64,000 bases of DNA from Paenibacillus sp. LS1. Lineage in GTDB: Bacteria; Bacillota; Bacilli; Paenibacillales; Paenibacillaceae. Both the position numbers and the translations under genes were made by a program. Each line of letters opens with the position of its first letter. Within the stretch, counting starts at the first letter, position 1. The notes beneath the pieces were generated by a model, which saw nothing but the letters and a program-made list of their open reading frames with translations, was not told the origin of the DNA and did no database searches. The DNA lies in assembly GCF_026013365.1 (NCBI RefSeq), contig NZ_JAPDOE010000005.1, positions 1 through 64,000 on the forward strand. The letters are read 5' to 3'. Below, piece by piece: positions 16,869 to 25,069 of the stretch.

Positions 16869-16913
16869 GTGTTCAAATTAAAGGAGCTAAATTACAAATA
16901 TGGAGGAATTAAT

Positions 16914-17168
16914 ATGAATTTAAACAGATCTAGCTTAGGAACATATGTACCAATGGATGAAGGATTGAACACTGTACAAAAAAAATATCTGCAAGAAGAA
17001 ATTCTTAAAAATCACAATCGACCAACGGTAGAACTGCGCGAAATAGCCATTAGGAAAGCCTCAGAACGTAAAGCAAAGCGAGTTTTTAGCGAGATTATGG
17101 CACTGGTTGGATTGGGAATGTCACTCCTTTTCATAGCTGTCGTACTTCTTGTTATCTTTGAATCTTAA
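16914..17168 (+). CDS. Single-span membrane protein, 84 aa
   Basis: GGAGG at 16902-16906 precedes the ATG at 16914. A basic cytoplasmic stretch (RKASERKAKR, about residues 47-56) is followed by one C-terminal membrane helix (about 60-81), a tail-anchored layout. It lies 12 nt before the 17181 gene, which starts with a membrane helix, so the two may form a small membrane pair. No family recognised. The position ahead of the secretion cluster fits an accessory role in it. Confidence 0.6.
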   Translation: MNLNRSSLGTYVPMDEGLNTVQKKYLQEEILKNHNRPTVELREIAIRKASERKAKRVFSEIMALVGLGMSLLFIAVVLLVIFES

Positions 17169-17180
17169 GGAGTGATATGA

Positions 17181-18155
17181 ATGCCAGCAGAGCTCATTAT
17201 AATAATCGTAGGTTTCGCTATTCCGATCATCTTTGGTGCAGTTAGTGGTTTCACATCCAACACGATGACACAAAATAACATTCCATCGATGAGAGATGTG
17301 GATATGGAGATAGAGCAGGAGATAACTTTCGACCAATTTAGTCTAAGTGATCCCGCTGCCAAGCATGAAAACCTTGCAATGGAATTACCACCACTGTCAT
17401 TTGAGACAGTTCCTCCAACTGGAGATCAGGCATTTGAACAGATTGAGATCTCTGAGGATGAGAAAACAACTGCTACAAGGACGGTTTCTATGGTGCCTGA
17501 GGAAGTAGGAGTGGAGGTCAACCGATTTTTTAACTTATTCAAAAAGGAAGAGATTGAACCGGAGCCAACGATCATAGTAGATCAGATTCAAGATCAGAAC
17601 AACAACAGTGACACTTTGACATCGGTCTCTGAGGTTGTTTTGACACCACCTGTTGAACGGACAGTTTCTGTCTTGCCCGACGAAGTAGGAGTGGAGGTCA
17701 ACCGATTTCTACAAATATTCAAAAAGGAGAAGACGGAACCTACAGCTGTTTTAGAAGAGTCACATTATGTTGATCAGTTGTTGGATCAGATTAACAGCAG
17801 TGATATTCCACCTCCTACCGAGGAGGATGTAGCAGCTGAGTCACCATTGACAGAAATTGCTTTTAGATCCATAGCGAAGAATTATGGTTTCGAAACGGCT
17901 TCGCAAATTACAACAACACCGTTGTTAGGTGAGAAAAATGAAGAAGACATCATGATGGGAAGAATACAATTTCATGATGGAGAGACTTGTTTAGTTTATG
18001 AGGATTCTTATGTCTTTTTAAGAGGATCTGCCATAGAGAAAGTGTCTTCAAATGAAGGTATTGTTGTATTGGTAAGAGGATTTTTCTTTGATGATGGATT
18101 CATTGTTGGAGAGTTAATTAGGCAAGAAGAACTAGTTATGCAAGAAGCGATGTAG
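17181..18155 (+). CDS. Membrane-anchored acidic protein with 60-residue internal repeat, 324 aa
   Basis: An N-terminal membrane helix (residues 2-20) anchors a long acidic, proline- and threonine-rich region. The phrase P(E/D)EVGVEVNRF occurs twice, at about residues 107 and 167. At DNA level a 27-bp string is identical 180 bp apart (17502 and 17682), so a 60-codon segment was duplicated in tandem. The copies continue with similar FKKE and VDQ blocks. The C-terminal 75 residues are globular (GRIQFHDGETCLVYEDSYVFL). Function unknown. The repeat may be a docking motif for a partner, with the tail the working domain. Confidence 0.6.
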   Translation: MPAELIIIIVGFAIPIIFGAVSGFTSNTMTQNNIPSMRDVDMEIEQEITFDQFSLSDPAAKHENLAMELPPLSFETVPPTGDQAFEQIEISEDEKTTATRTVSMVPEEVGVEVNRFFNLFKKEEIEPEPTIIVDQIQDQNNNSDTLTSVSEVVLTPPVERTVSVLPDEVGVEVNRFLQIFKKEKTEPTAVLEESHYVDQLLDQINSSDIPPPTEEDVAAESPLTEIAFRSIAKNYGFETASQITTTPLLGEKNEEDIMMGRIQFHDGETCLVYEDSYVFLRGSAIEKVSSNEGIVVLVRGFFFDDGFIVGELIRQEELVMQEAM

Positions 18156-18191
18156 TTTTGGCTACATTCCCAGGGAAAGAATACCTTTCCC

Positions 18192-18238
18192 TCGCTTCTT
18201 TTAGCCTATTTTTTTGATAAATAGGCTAAAAGAAGCGA
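18192..18238. repeat. Perfect 20-bp inverted repeat with 7-nt loop
   Basis: The arm 18192-18211 (TCGCTTCTTTTAGCC...) is exactly complementary to 18219-18238. Neither strand has a good U-run right after it, so it is unusual for a terminator. It lies between 17181-18155 and the secretion-operon region. It may still end transcription, or serve as a protein-binding or single-strand origin site. Confidence 0.6.
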
Positions 18239-18344
18239 AGACCCATTCTTTCGCCTCATATTTATGTAGGCATGTTTTCCCATTTCGCTATCGACAAAAT
18301 AGTAAATGTTGTAGTAAAATGGCATTCGAGGATGTTGAATGTTC

Positions 18345-18360
18345 ATTTGAACGTTCAAAT
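18345..18360. promoter_or_regulatory. 16-bp perfect palindrome, candidate operator
   Basis: ATTTGAACGTTCAAAT is a perfect palindrome 57 bp before the 18417 start. It has the size of a dimeric repressor site. Confidence 0.5.
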
Positions 18361-18416
18361 TCATTAGAAATCACCTACAAAAATAGATAATATACAATCA
18401 CATAGGGAGTGTTCAC

Positions 18417-18815
18417 ATGTCTAATACATACCGTAATGAGAAGTCTTTCGAAAGTTCAAACAACGATTTACTGATCGATCAAATCAGGTTGTGTATCGTT
18501 TCAGATCACAATAGTGGGAATTATAAAAAATTTCCGAACGGACAAGGCGAAATTGAATTTGAAGTGAGAAATGGCCAACTCCAAAAAAATGTAATCAGCC
18601 ACAGAGAAAACTTGATGGCCGATGATGAGGCCAAAACGGTTCCAGTCTCTCGGAAACATCTTGAAGTCATTCTGAGAAAAATAACAGATCGTATTACTAC
18701 GTGGGACCCCATCAATTATGCAAAGATTAGGCTTGAGATTTGTTTAGAAGATGAAGTCACTCTACGCGATCTTCAAATCGGCATTCGTTTTGAATCGCAT
18801 TTCAAAAGACAATAG
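18417..18815 (+). CDS. Unknown protein, 132 aa
   Basis: AGGGAG precedes the ATG. The N-terminal 30 residues are polar. The rest reads as an alpha/beta domain (IEFEVRNGQLQ, HLEVILRKITDRI, AKIRLEICLEDE). It has no membrane segment. It is separated from the secretion operon by its own promoter and leader B1, and a palindrome upstream suggests separate control. No family recognised. Confidence 0.55.
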   Translation: MSNTYRNEKSFESSNNDLLIDQIRLCIVSDHNSGNYKKFPNGQGEIEFEVRNGQLQKNVISHRENLMADDEAKTVPVSRKHLEVILRKITDRITTWDPINYAKIRLEICLEDEVTLRDLQIGIRFESHFKRQ

Positions 18816-18816
18816 C

Positions 18817-18845
18817 TTGACAAAATCTACCTTACCAAAGATAAT
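18817..18845 (+). promoter_or_regulatory. Promoter of the secretion operon
   Basis: A consensus TTGACA (18817-18822), a 17-nt spacer and GATAAT (18840-18845). The predicted start near 18852 is about 46 nt before hairpin B1. Confidence 0.75.
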
Positions 18846-18897
18846 AAGACGCAGGACATAATCCCTACCTTTTCCAACAAAATATTGCGCAAATAGA

Positions 18898-18952
18898 GCG
18901 GAAGCACCGCCTAATTTTGGTCAGATGACCAAAATTGGGCTGTGCTTTTTTT
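18898..18952 (+). promoter_or_regulatory. Class B leader attenuator (B1), upstream of the secretion operon
   Basis: The small hairpin is GCGG-AAGCA-CCGC (18898-18910). Its loop and 3' strand are also the 5' strand of a 19-position terminator stem: 18902-18920 pairs with 18929-18947 with one mismatch, followed by T7. The two folds exclude each other, the classic layout of an attenuator. The pilin start codon is 72 nt downstream. Confidence 0.75.
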
Positions 18953-19023
18953 GCGTTTTCAGGAAAACGGGGATTAGGATCACTGTTTACTAATCCGTAT
19001 TACACGAAGGGAGTTCACAAAAA

Positions 19024-19407
19024 GTGAAGAAGAAGATTTTAAGTGTGCTGCTCATGATGATGATGATCATGGTTGTAGTAGCACCAATGAGTGCATTTGC
19101 TGACACGGGAGCATTATCGTGTGCCGATGTTTTTGGTGCAGGAACGAATGGTGGAACTGCTGGTACCACGATTAACAACACATTGAAAGATGTTGTTAAG
19201 ATCATTGCCGGTGCAGGTGCGTCTCTTTTCACGATTGCAGTCATGGTTCTAGCCGTGATGATTATGTTTGGATCAATCAGCCCATCGAAGAAAGGTATCT
19301 ATTGGGGTAGTTTGATTGGTTCTGTCTGCGGGGCATTTGTATTCTTTGGCGCATTTAAATTCTCAGATGCGATTGCACAAATGGCACAGGGTGGAAAATG
19401 CGTCTAA
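19024..19407 (+). CDS. VirB2/TrbC-like pilin subunit, 127 aa
   Basis: The product has a classical signal peptide ending AFA (cleavage after residue 26), then a short exposed segment and two hydrophobic helices (about 57-80 and 85-110) separated by a small polar loop (SPSKKG). This is the VirB2/TrbC topology. It is the first gene of the operon, as pilins often are. The mature protein has exactly two Cys, at 33 and 126, both on the outer side by this topology, so a disulfide is plausible; BdbD/BdbC homologues are encoded at 30429-31582. Start GTG, with GGGAG upstream. Confidence 0.75.
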   Translation: MKKKILSVLLMMMMIMVVVAPMSAFADTGALSCADVFGAGTNGGTAGTTINNTLKDVVKIIAGAGASLFTIAVMVLAVMIMFGSISPSKKGIYWGSLIGSVCGAFVFFGAFKFSDAIAQMAQGGKCV

Positions 19408-19471
19408 ATTAACTCATTTAACTCATTCGGGTGGGAAACCGCCCGAATGTTTTCAATAGGAGGATATTGTT

Positions 19472-19783
19472 TTGAACGAGATTATCGTACCCATAGATAT
19501 CACACAAGAAGAAAAGAGTATCCTTGCCATTTTTTCGATCAGACAATTTCTGCTCGTAGCTCCTCCTGGATTCTTCATGGTCGGGTTTATCTTGTGGGGG
19601 AATCTCCCTTTTATCAGTGGGGTTACTGATTTAGTGTTTAGAGTCATTCTTTTCTGCATCGTTACTGGGCTTGGAGTCCTTCTTGCTTTCTTCAAAATTG
19701 AGAAATATGAGCTCTTTTTGAGTGACTATTTTTTAATCCGGTGGAGATTTAAAAAATCCCAAAAGGTATATACAAATCTGTGA
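19472..19783 (+). CDS. PrgI/VirB3-like type IV secretion membrane protein, 103 aa
   Basis: TTG start at 19472 after AGGAGG. The product has two central membrane spans (about residues 27-48 and 53-75) with a cytoplasmic C-terminal tail containing FLSDYFLIRWRFKK, as in PrgI family proteins of Gram-positive conjugation systems, the counterpart of VirB3. It is positioned between the pilin and the VirB4 pair, as expected. It would sit at the inner platform of the channel and contact the ATPase. Confidence 0.7.
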   Translation: MNEIIVPIDITQEEKSILAIFSIRQFLLVAPPGFFMVGFILWGNLPFISGVTDLVFRVILFCIVTGLGVLLAFFKIEKYELFLSDYFLIRWRFKKSQKVYTNL

Positions 19784-19804
19784 GCAAAGTAGGGATCAAC
19801 TGAA

Positions 19805-20686
19805 ATGGAAGTATTTGATATAGTCCTAACATCATTTGTCGTCCTTATGGTTCTGACTCTTGTATTTCTCTTTTTCGCCAAAAAGAGAATGGATCGGAAT
19901 GAACCGATCTTTGGATGGGCACGAAAACAACACCTGGAAGAGACCGGAAAAGTGGATGCGAAAAGTGGACCGGTTAAGGTCAAAAAGGGAATGGAAAAAA
20001 TTGTTGACCTGCTAGGAATTGAAGATATTAAAAATGGTATTTTCGCCAAGAAGAATAACGAATATAGCATCATCGTTGAATCCGATTTTGTTAACTACGA
20101 CCTACTTTCAGACGGGGCAAGACAGGCCATTATTATTGGTTACAGTTCGCTTTATAAAGTGATTCGTTTCCCGGTTCAGATCCTGGGTCAAGCGGTGAGA
20201 CAAGATCTTCGGAAAGAAGAGGAACGTTTTAAAACTAATTTATACCACTCCAATGAAGAAACTCGCACATATAATTTTGATGTGATTGAGCATATCAAAG
20301 AACGATCTGAAGATGAATTACGCATTACCCGCAAAGTTCTTTATGTTATTTCCTACGTCCCACAGGTAAGTCGCATGGGTGCGATCTCTAAAGAGGATCG
20401 AATTAAAGATATTACGGATGAATTATATCAACGAGCATGGACGATTGTTCAAATGTTGAAGCAATCGGACATTCAATCTGCGATATTGCCATCGCTATCC
20501 GCGATGGAAGCCATGAAACGTGCGTTGAACCGTGAACGCATGGTCGTGAACCCGATTGATGATATAGCTGAACGCGAAAAGTTGACATCTCTATTTGTCA
20601 CAATGGACCCAACTTCCCTCCCAGGGTATTCAACAATTGTTAATGATGTAGAAGAGGTGAAGAGATATGTTCAAGAAGCTATTTAA
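19805..20686 (+). CDS. Membrane-anchored companion of VirB4 (VirB4 N-terminal-like), 293 aa
   Basis: One N-terminal membrane helix (residues 8-26) is followed by a soluble region. The phrase GIFAKKNNEYSIIVESDFVNYDLLSDGARQA and the later VLYVISY resemble the N-terminal substrate domain of VirB4/TraC-type proteins, here as a separate gene. Its last 20 bases overlap the start of the VirB4 ATPase gene, so the two are translationally coupled. I infer it works as a VirB4 subunit or adaptor at the membrane. The identity is tentative. Confidence 0.55.
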   Translation: MEVFDIVLTSFVVLMVLTLVFLFFAKKRMDRNEPIFGWARKQHLEETGKVDAKSGPVKVKKGMEKIVDLLGIEDIKNGIFAKKNNEYSIIVESDFVNYDLLSDGARQAIIIGYSSLYKVIRFPVQILGQAVRQDLRKEEERFKTNLYHSNEETRTYNFDVIEHIKERSEDELRITRKVLYVISYVPQVSRMGAISKEDRIKDITDELYQRAWTIVQMLKQSDIQSAILPSLSAMEAMKRALNRERMVVNPIDDIAEREKLTSLFVTMDPTSLPGYSTIVNDVEEVKRYVQEAI

Positions 20687-22745
20687 GAAAACGAAGTCCA
20701 ATGAAACGAACGATAATGTCATATCTCTGAATCAGTTAAACGAAGATCACAATGATTTAGGATTTCCATCCATGATAGAAAATCTCGCGAATGATGGTAT
20801 GAAATTTCATGAGGATCATTTTGAGATGCAAACAGGCCTTGGCGATGTGCGGCTCGGACGATCATTCTTCATAAAACCTTCAGGATATCCTCGTACGGTG
20901 AGGATCGGGTGGTTGGAGGCACTTTTCAGCGGGGATGACATGGATGTGGCGGTCCACATAGAACCATTGGATCGAAATTCAGCTATTAAAAAACTGCAAA
21001 AAAAAGTGGAGGAATTCGAGACCGTTATATTCTCAGCCTCGAATAGGGGGGAGTACGGCGTTAAGATCGAAGATGCCCAACAAAAACGGGAGGATGCGAA
21101 GCACCTACAGCGACAGATTAAGAACAATCAAAATGGTCTGTATTATGTATCCATTCAAGGTACCGTTTTCGCTAGTGATCTAAATGAGCTGAACGCGAAG
21201 TGCCGCGAGATTGAGCGGAATCTGGGTGGTGAATCTATTGAGATTGTAAACTCATACGGACGCCAAAAAGAAGGATTCATGTCCGTCTTGCCACTCGGCA
21301 AAAACTATTTAGAAAAAACGCAGCGGAATTTGGATCAACTTTCACTTACAGCCATATTCCCACATTCAAGTTCAAAGCTAAATCACAAAGGTGGCTTCCC
21401 TATCGGAAGATATGGTAAAGAATTTGTTTACTATAACAATTTTGATTTAAGTCTTCCCAATTATAGTGTAGGGATTTTTGGTGTTTCCGGATCGGGTAAA
21501 TCTGTACTCGTAAAACAGATTATCGGCCGTGGGTTCATGGATGGGATCGAGAAGAACGTTATTATCGATTGCGAACCTGAATACATAGCTCTGACGAAGG
21601 CATTAGGCGGTATAGTCATACCTATTTACCCATCGAAATCAGATATAGCCAGTCGAATAAATCCGTTAGACATCTTCCCAGAGAAGGAAGTTATTAACGA
21701 GGGTGAAGTCGATGAGCATGTCATTGAGAGAATCAACGTTAATGAAAAAGTAAAAGAGCTACTAGAATTCTTTAAAGTAATGAAAGAGTCACTCAGCCCT
21801 AGTTCTCAAGGTTTGACGCCGATTGAAATGAACTTTTTGAATGATATTATCGAGGAACTGTATACCAAACGTGGGATTACAGAAGACCCAAATTCCATTT
21901 ATGCAAACGTGGAAACTGTTGACCCTATGGGCAATATCACTTATCAGCGCAAATACATTGATATGCCAACAATCAGCGAAGTTCTTGGGAGATTAAAAGA
22001 GGAACATACCAAAGGGTACGATCTGAATGAGATCATCACCATCATTTTCCTGTTCACACAAGGGAAAGCATTTGGAATGTTTGATGGACAGACTCAAATT
22101 GTTTCGAACTCCAATGTCACTCTGGATGAAGCACCGGTTGTAACTTTCGATATCTCAAAATTATCCGCTAATGGTATTGAACGTCCGCTTGCCCAGCATG
22201 TCATCATGACTTGGGTGTGGAATAGGTTTATCGTCTCCAATCCCCTAGCAAAAAAACGTGTAATCATCGATGAAGCTTGGATGATGATCAAATATAACAC
22301 CATGATGGAGTTCCTTAAAGTTCTCTCGGCACGTGGTCGTAAATGGAACGTGTCACTTACGTTGGTATCTCAACGATATGAGATGTTCGAACGGACGGAA
22401 GCAGCGCGAGACGTTGTTGCTCAGTTTGAAACAGTATGTTTCCTAAAACAGTCTGACCAAGATATCGCACCTATTTTGAATACGTATCGACTCTCTGAAG
22501 ATGTAGGTAACATGATACGCACTGCCGATAAAGGCGATGTCATCATGAAGGCTGGAAAACAGATTGTAAGCTTCCGATCAGAGCCGACACCAGAGGAATG
22601 GTTGTACATCAATACGAACAAAAATATTGATATGACGAAGAAAGAGCAGACAGTCAAACGATCAACGAAATTCCGTACGAGGGAAGAGATGATTGAGTTC
22701 TTGGATGCCCGAATAGAACTTAAGGCTGTCGAAGGAGGGTTTTAA
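20667..22745 (+). CDS. VirB4-like conjugation ATPase, 692 aa
   Basis: The C-terminal half is a FtsK/HerA-type ATPase with Walker A GVSGSGKS (about residues 272-279), Walker B VIIDEAW (about 531-537) and the downstream SLTLVSQRYEMF phrase typical of VirB4/TraE/TrsE. The N-terminal 230 residues correspond to the VirB4 N-terminal domain. It powers assembly of the secretion channel and substrate transfer on the cytoplasmic face. It overlaps the upstream gene by 20 bp and abuts the VirB6-like gene, whose GTG directly follows. No coupling protein (VirD4) is seen in the window. Confidence 0.92.
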   Translation: MFKKLFKKTKSNETNDNVISLNQLNEDHNDLGFPSMIENLANDGMKFHEDHFEMQTGLGDVRLGRSFFIKPSGYPRTVRIGWLEALFSGDDMDVAVHIEPLDRNSAIKKLQKKVEEFETVIFSASNRGEYGVKIEDAQQKREDAKHLQRQIKNNQNGLYYVSIQGTVFASDLNELNAKCREIERNLGGESIEIVNSYGRQKEGFMSVLPLGKNYLEKTQRNLDQLSLTAIFPHSSSKLNHKGGFPIGRYGKEFVYYNNFDLSLPNYSVGIFGVSGSGKSVLVKQIIGRGFMDGIEKNVIIDCEPEYIALTKALGGIVIPIYPSKSDIASRINPLDIFPEKEVINEGEVDEHVIERINVNEKVKELLEFFKVMKESLSPSSQGLTPIEMNFLNDIIEELYTKRGITEDPNSIYANVETVDPMGNITYQRKYIDMPTISEVLGRLKEEHTKGYDLNEIITIIFLFTQGKAFGMFDGQTQIVSNSNVTLDEAPVVTFDISKLSANGIERPLAQHVIMTWVWNRFIVSNPLAKKRVIIDEAWMMIKYNTMMEFLKVLSARGRKWNVSLTLVSQRYEMFERTEAARDVVAQFETVCFLKQSDQDIAPILNTYRLSEDVGNMIRTADKGDVIMKAGKQIVSFRSEPTPEEWLYINTNKNIDMTKKEQTVKRSTKFRTREEMIEFLDARIELKAVEGGF

Positions 22746-25007
22746 GTGAAACTTAAAATCCCACTCTTCTTTATCGCGATCATACTCTCCACCTTTTTCT
22801 TTCATAGCTTTGCCTATGCTGAGGACACTCAGCTGCTCGTCACTCCAGGGGTCCGGGATACCACAGAAGATGGAGCATTGTTTAGCGATGATAAGATGTC
22901 TCAAATGAAAAAAGATAAAGATGACGCTACCCTAACGGATGGTATCTTACTCGGATTTATCCTATCCATTTTTGATCTCAAGATTAGTAGTCTTCCGACT
23001 TTGATTTTTGGTAATCCCTACGGAGATACCGCTAATTTAGACTTTGGTATTTTTACGAAGGATGAAATGAGTAAAATTATTGATCCTATATTAGCGATGA
23101 TGACGGGTATCTATGTGACCATTTTGACTGCTGCGATCATGATATCTGCAGCTAGATTTGGGATCAAGGCCTACAGTCCACAAGCCAAATCTGATTTTTG
23201 GACAGATATTAATATGTGGGTGCTCAGTGCATTCTTTATGGCATGCTTCTGGTTGATCTTCAAAGTGATGATGAGCATTAACGTAAGTCTTGTCATTTCA
23301 ATATCGGATCTGTTGAAATCTAACGGTATAGATACGAACGGTGTTTCTCTAGTCGCGAGTGCAGGAAATTTCAATGTAAGTAACGCAATCGTGTATCTTT
23401 GTGAATTTGGATTAACTTTGTACCTGAATGTCATCTATATTGCTCGAAAAGTTATTATAACGTTCCTTGTCGTTCTGGCACCATTTGCCGCGTACAGTAT
23501 GCTCTTCGCCAAAACTCGTGCTTTCTTTGGTACCTGGCTCAAAGAGCTTGCAGGAAACATCTTCTTACAATCGATACATGGCATAGCGATCTATATTTTG
23601 ACCATGTTCGCTAGCCTGGCTACGGTAAGTGTATTTGGCACCATTTACAAATTAGGACTACTAATCATGTTCATTCCTATCACAGGCATGATGTCTCGGT
23701 GGATGAACTTAGGAGATTCCAGCACTAAGATAGGACAAGCTGCTACAGTTGCAGGTGTTGGATCTGTAGCGGGTGCAATGATGCTAGCCAAAGGCGCTGG
23801 AGGTATGATGGGTGGCCGAAGAGGTGGAAGTCTTCCTTCAAAAGGTTCGGAAGGTACGTCACCTGGGCCTGGAGGCTCCACTCCTGATTACGGAAATGAT
23901 TCTGGAACAACTGCGTTATCTAAAGCAGCTGCAGGTGGAAGTGGTTGGCAACGGATGCGCTCAGTCGCAGGTGCCATGGGGGCTGTAGCTGGTGGCGCGA
24001 TGGGATTAACGATGGGTCCTGCTGGTGTAGCAATTGGTGCTAAAGCGGGATCAGTACTTGGATCTAAATCTGCGCAAGGTGCAAGGAATGCATTCGCAGG
24101 AATGGCCAACACCTCGAGGACAGCATCATCAGCCATGTTCCCTGAGGGAATGAAAGCAGGTTATCAGAAGGCCGATGGTAACGGGTTTCTCGGTAAGGTT
24201 CAAGACATGGCCGCAACAGGTGGGAAAAATCTCAAAGATACCTGGGGAAATCTAGGTGAACGTCGTCGCTTCATGGGAAACATGGGAGAGTCCATGGGTA
24301 CTACAGTGGGAGCTGGAGGATTTGGCCGTCAAATGGGTCACATGTTGTCTGGAGCTAGCAGAGGAAGAGTACAGGGCGCGGGTGCTGCTTCTGGCGGTAT
24401 GAACAATATGGCACTTCCTCAACTTGCTCAAAAATATGCAGGACAAAACGTTTCGTGGGAACAGACCAATAGCGGCTCGGCATTTTATGCTGATACAGCT
24501 TCGGGTAAGCAACGGATTAGTAATTTCGGAGCAGCTGATCCCAACTTAGCTAAGGGTGAAACCCGAGTTGCCAGTTACCAATTCCCAAGTGCTAACCAAA
24601 AGTTTGAGCGTCAGCCAAATGGCTCATACCGACTACCTAGTGCTCAGAGCGGACCGCCTGGAATGGGTGGATTTAATAATAAATCTGAGGGTCCGATGGG
24701 ATTACCTGGAGGCTCAAACGAACATCTCGTAAGGACATCTGGTGCATTCATACGAGGAACAGATGGAGCTAAGTTTGAAGACAATCGGATGGATGCTTCG
24801 AAATTGTCTCCTGATAGCTATTTCTCGCACAATGTCCAGGGTGCTGATCGAAGAGATTGGTCCGATAAGGGTGCTGACTTCTTATCCAGAAAAACGTCAG
24901 CGAACACCCAATACACGCCACCATCTAATCATGCTAAAAAGCTTGAGGGTATGGCTAACCAAGTGAAGCATGAAAAAACTAGAACGAAAAACAAAATGAT
25001 ACTTTAA
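22746..25007 (+). CDS. VirB6/TrbL-like polytopic channel protein, 753 aa
   Basis: A signal peptide (residues 1-25, ending SFAYAED) is followed by an extracellular loop and five or six membrane segments between about 110 and 325, the VirB6/TrbL core. The C-terminal 420 residues are glycine-, alanine- and serine-rich (GGMMGGRRGGS, AGAMGAVAGGAMG) and probably disordered or loosely repetitive, a common feature of Gram-positive TrsL-type proteins. Start GTG immediately after the VirB4 stop. It would form the inner-membrane pore of the channel. Confidence 0.8.
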   Translation: MKLKIPLFFIAIILSTFFFHSFAYAEDTQLLVTPGVRDTTEDGALFSDDKMSQMKKDKDDATLTDGILLGFILSIFDLKISSLPTLIFGNPYGDTANLDFGIFTKDEMSKIIDPILAMMTGIYVTILTAAIMISAARFGIKAYSPQAKSDFWTDINMWVLSAFFMACFWLIFKVMMSINVSLVISISDLLKSNGIDTNGVSLVASAGNFNVSNAIVYLCEFGLTLYLNVIYIARKVIITFLVVLAPFAAYSMLFAKTRAFFGTWLKELAGNIFLQSIHGIAIYILTMFASLATVSVFGTIYKLGLLIMFIPITGMMSRWMNLGDSSTKIGQAATVAGVGSVAGAMMLAKGAGGMMGGRRGGSLPSKGSEGTSPGPGGSTPDYGNDSGTTALSKAAAGGSGWQRMRSVAGAMGAVAGGAMGLTMGPAGVAIGAKAGSVLGSKSAQGARNAFAGMANTSRTASSAMFPEGMKAGYQKADGNGFLGKVQDMAATGGKNLKDTWGNLGERRRFMGNMGESMGTTVGAGGFGRQMGHMLSGASRGRVQGAGAASGGMNNMALPQLAQKYAGQNVSWEQTNSGSAFYADTASGKQRISNFGAADPNLAKGETRVASYQFPSANQKFERQPNGSYRLPSAQSGPPGMGGFNNKSEGPMGLPGGSNEHLVRTSGAFIRGTDGAKFEDNRMDASKLSPDSYFSHNVQGADRRDWSDKGADFLSRKTSANTQYTPPSNHAKKLEGMANQVKHEKTRTKNKMIL

Positions 25008-25069
25008 TTCTTATGCAAGGATGGTTGGCTACTCAAACCATCCTTTCTTTATAAAGGGTGTGATTTTTA

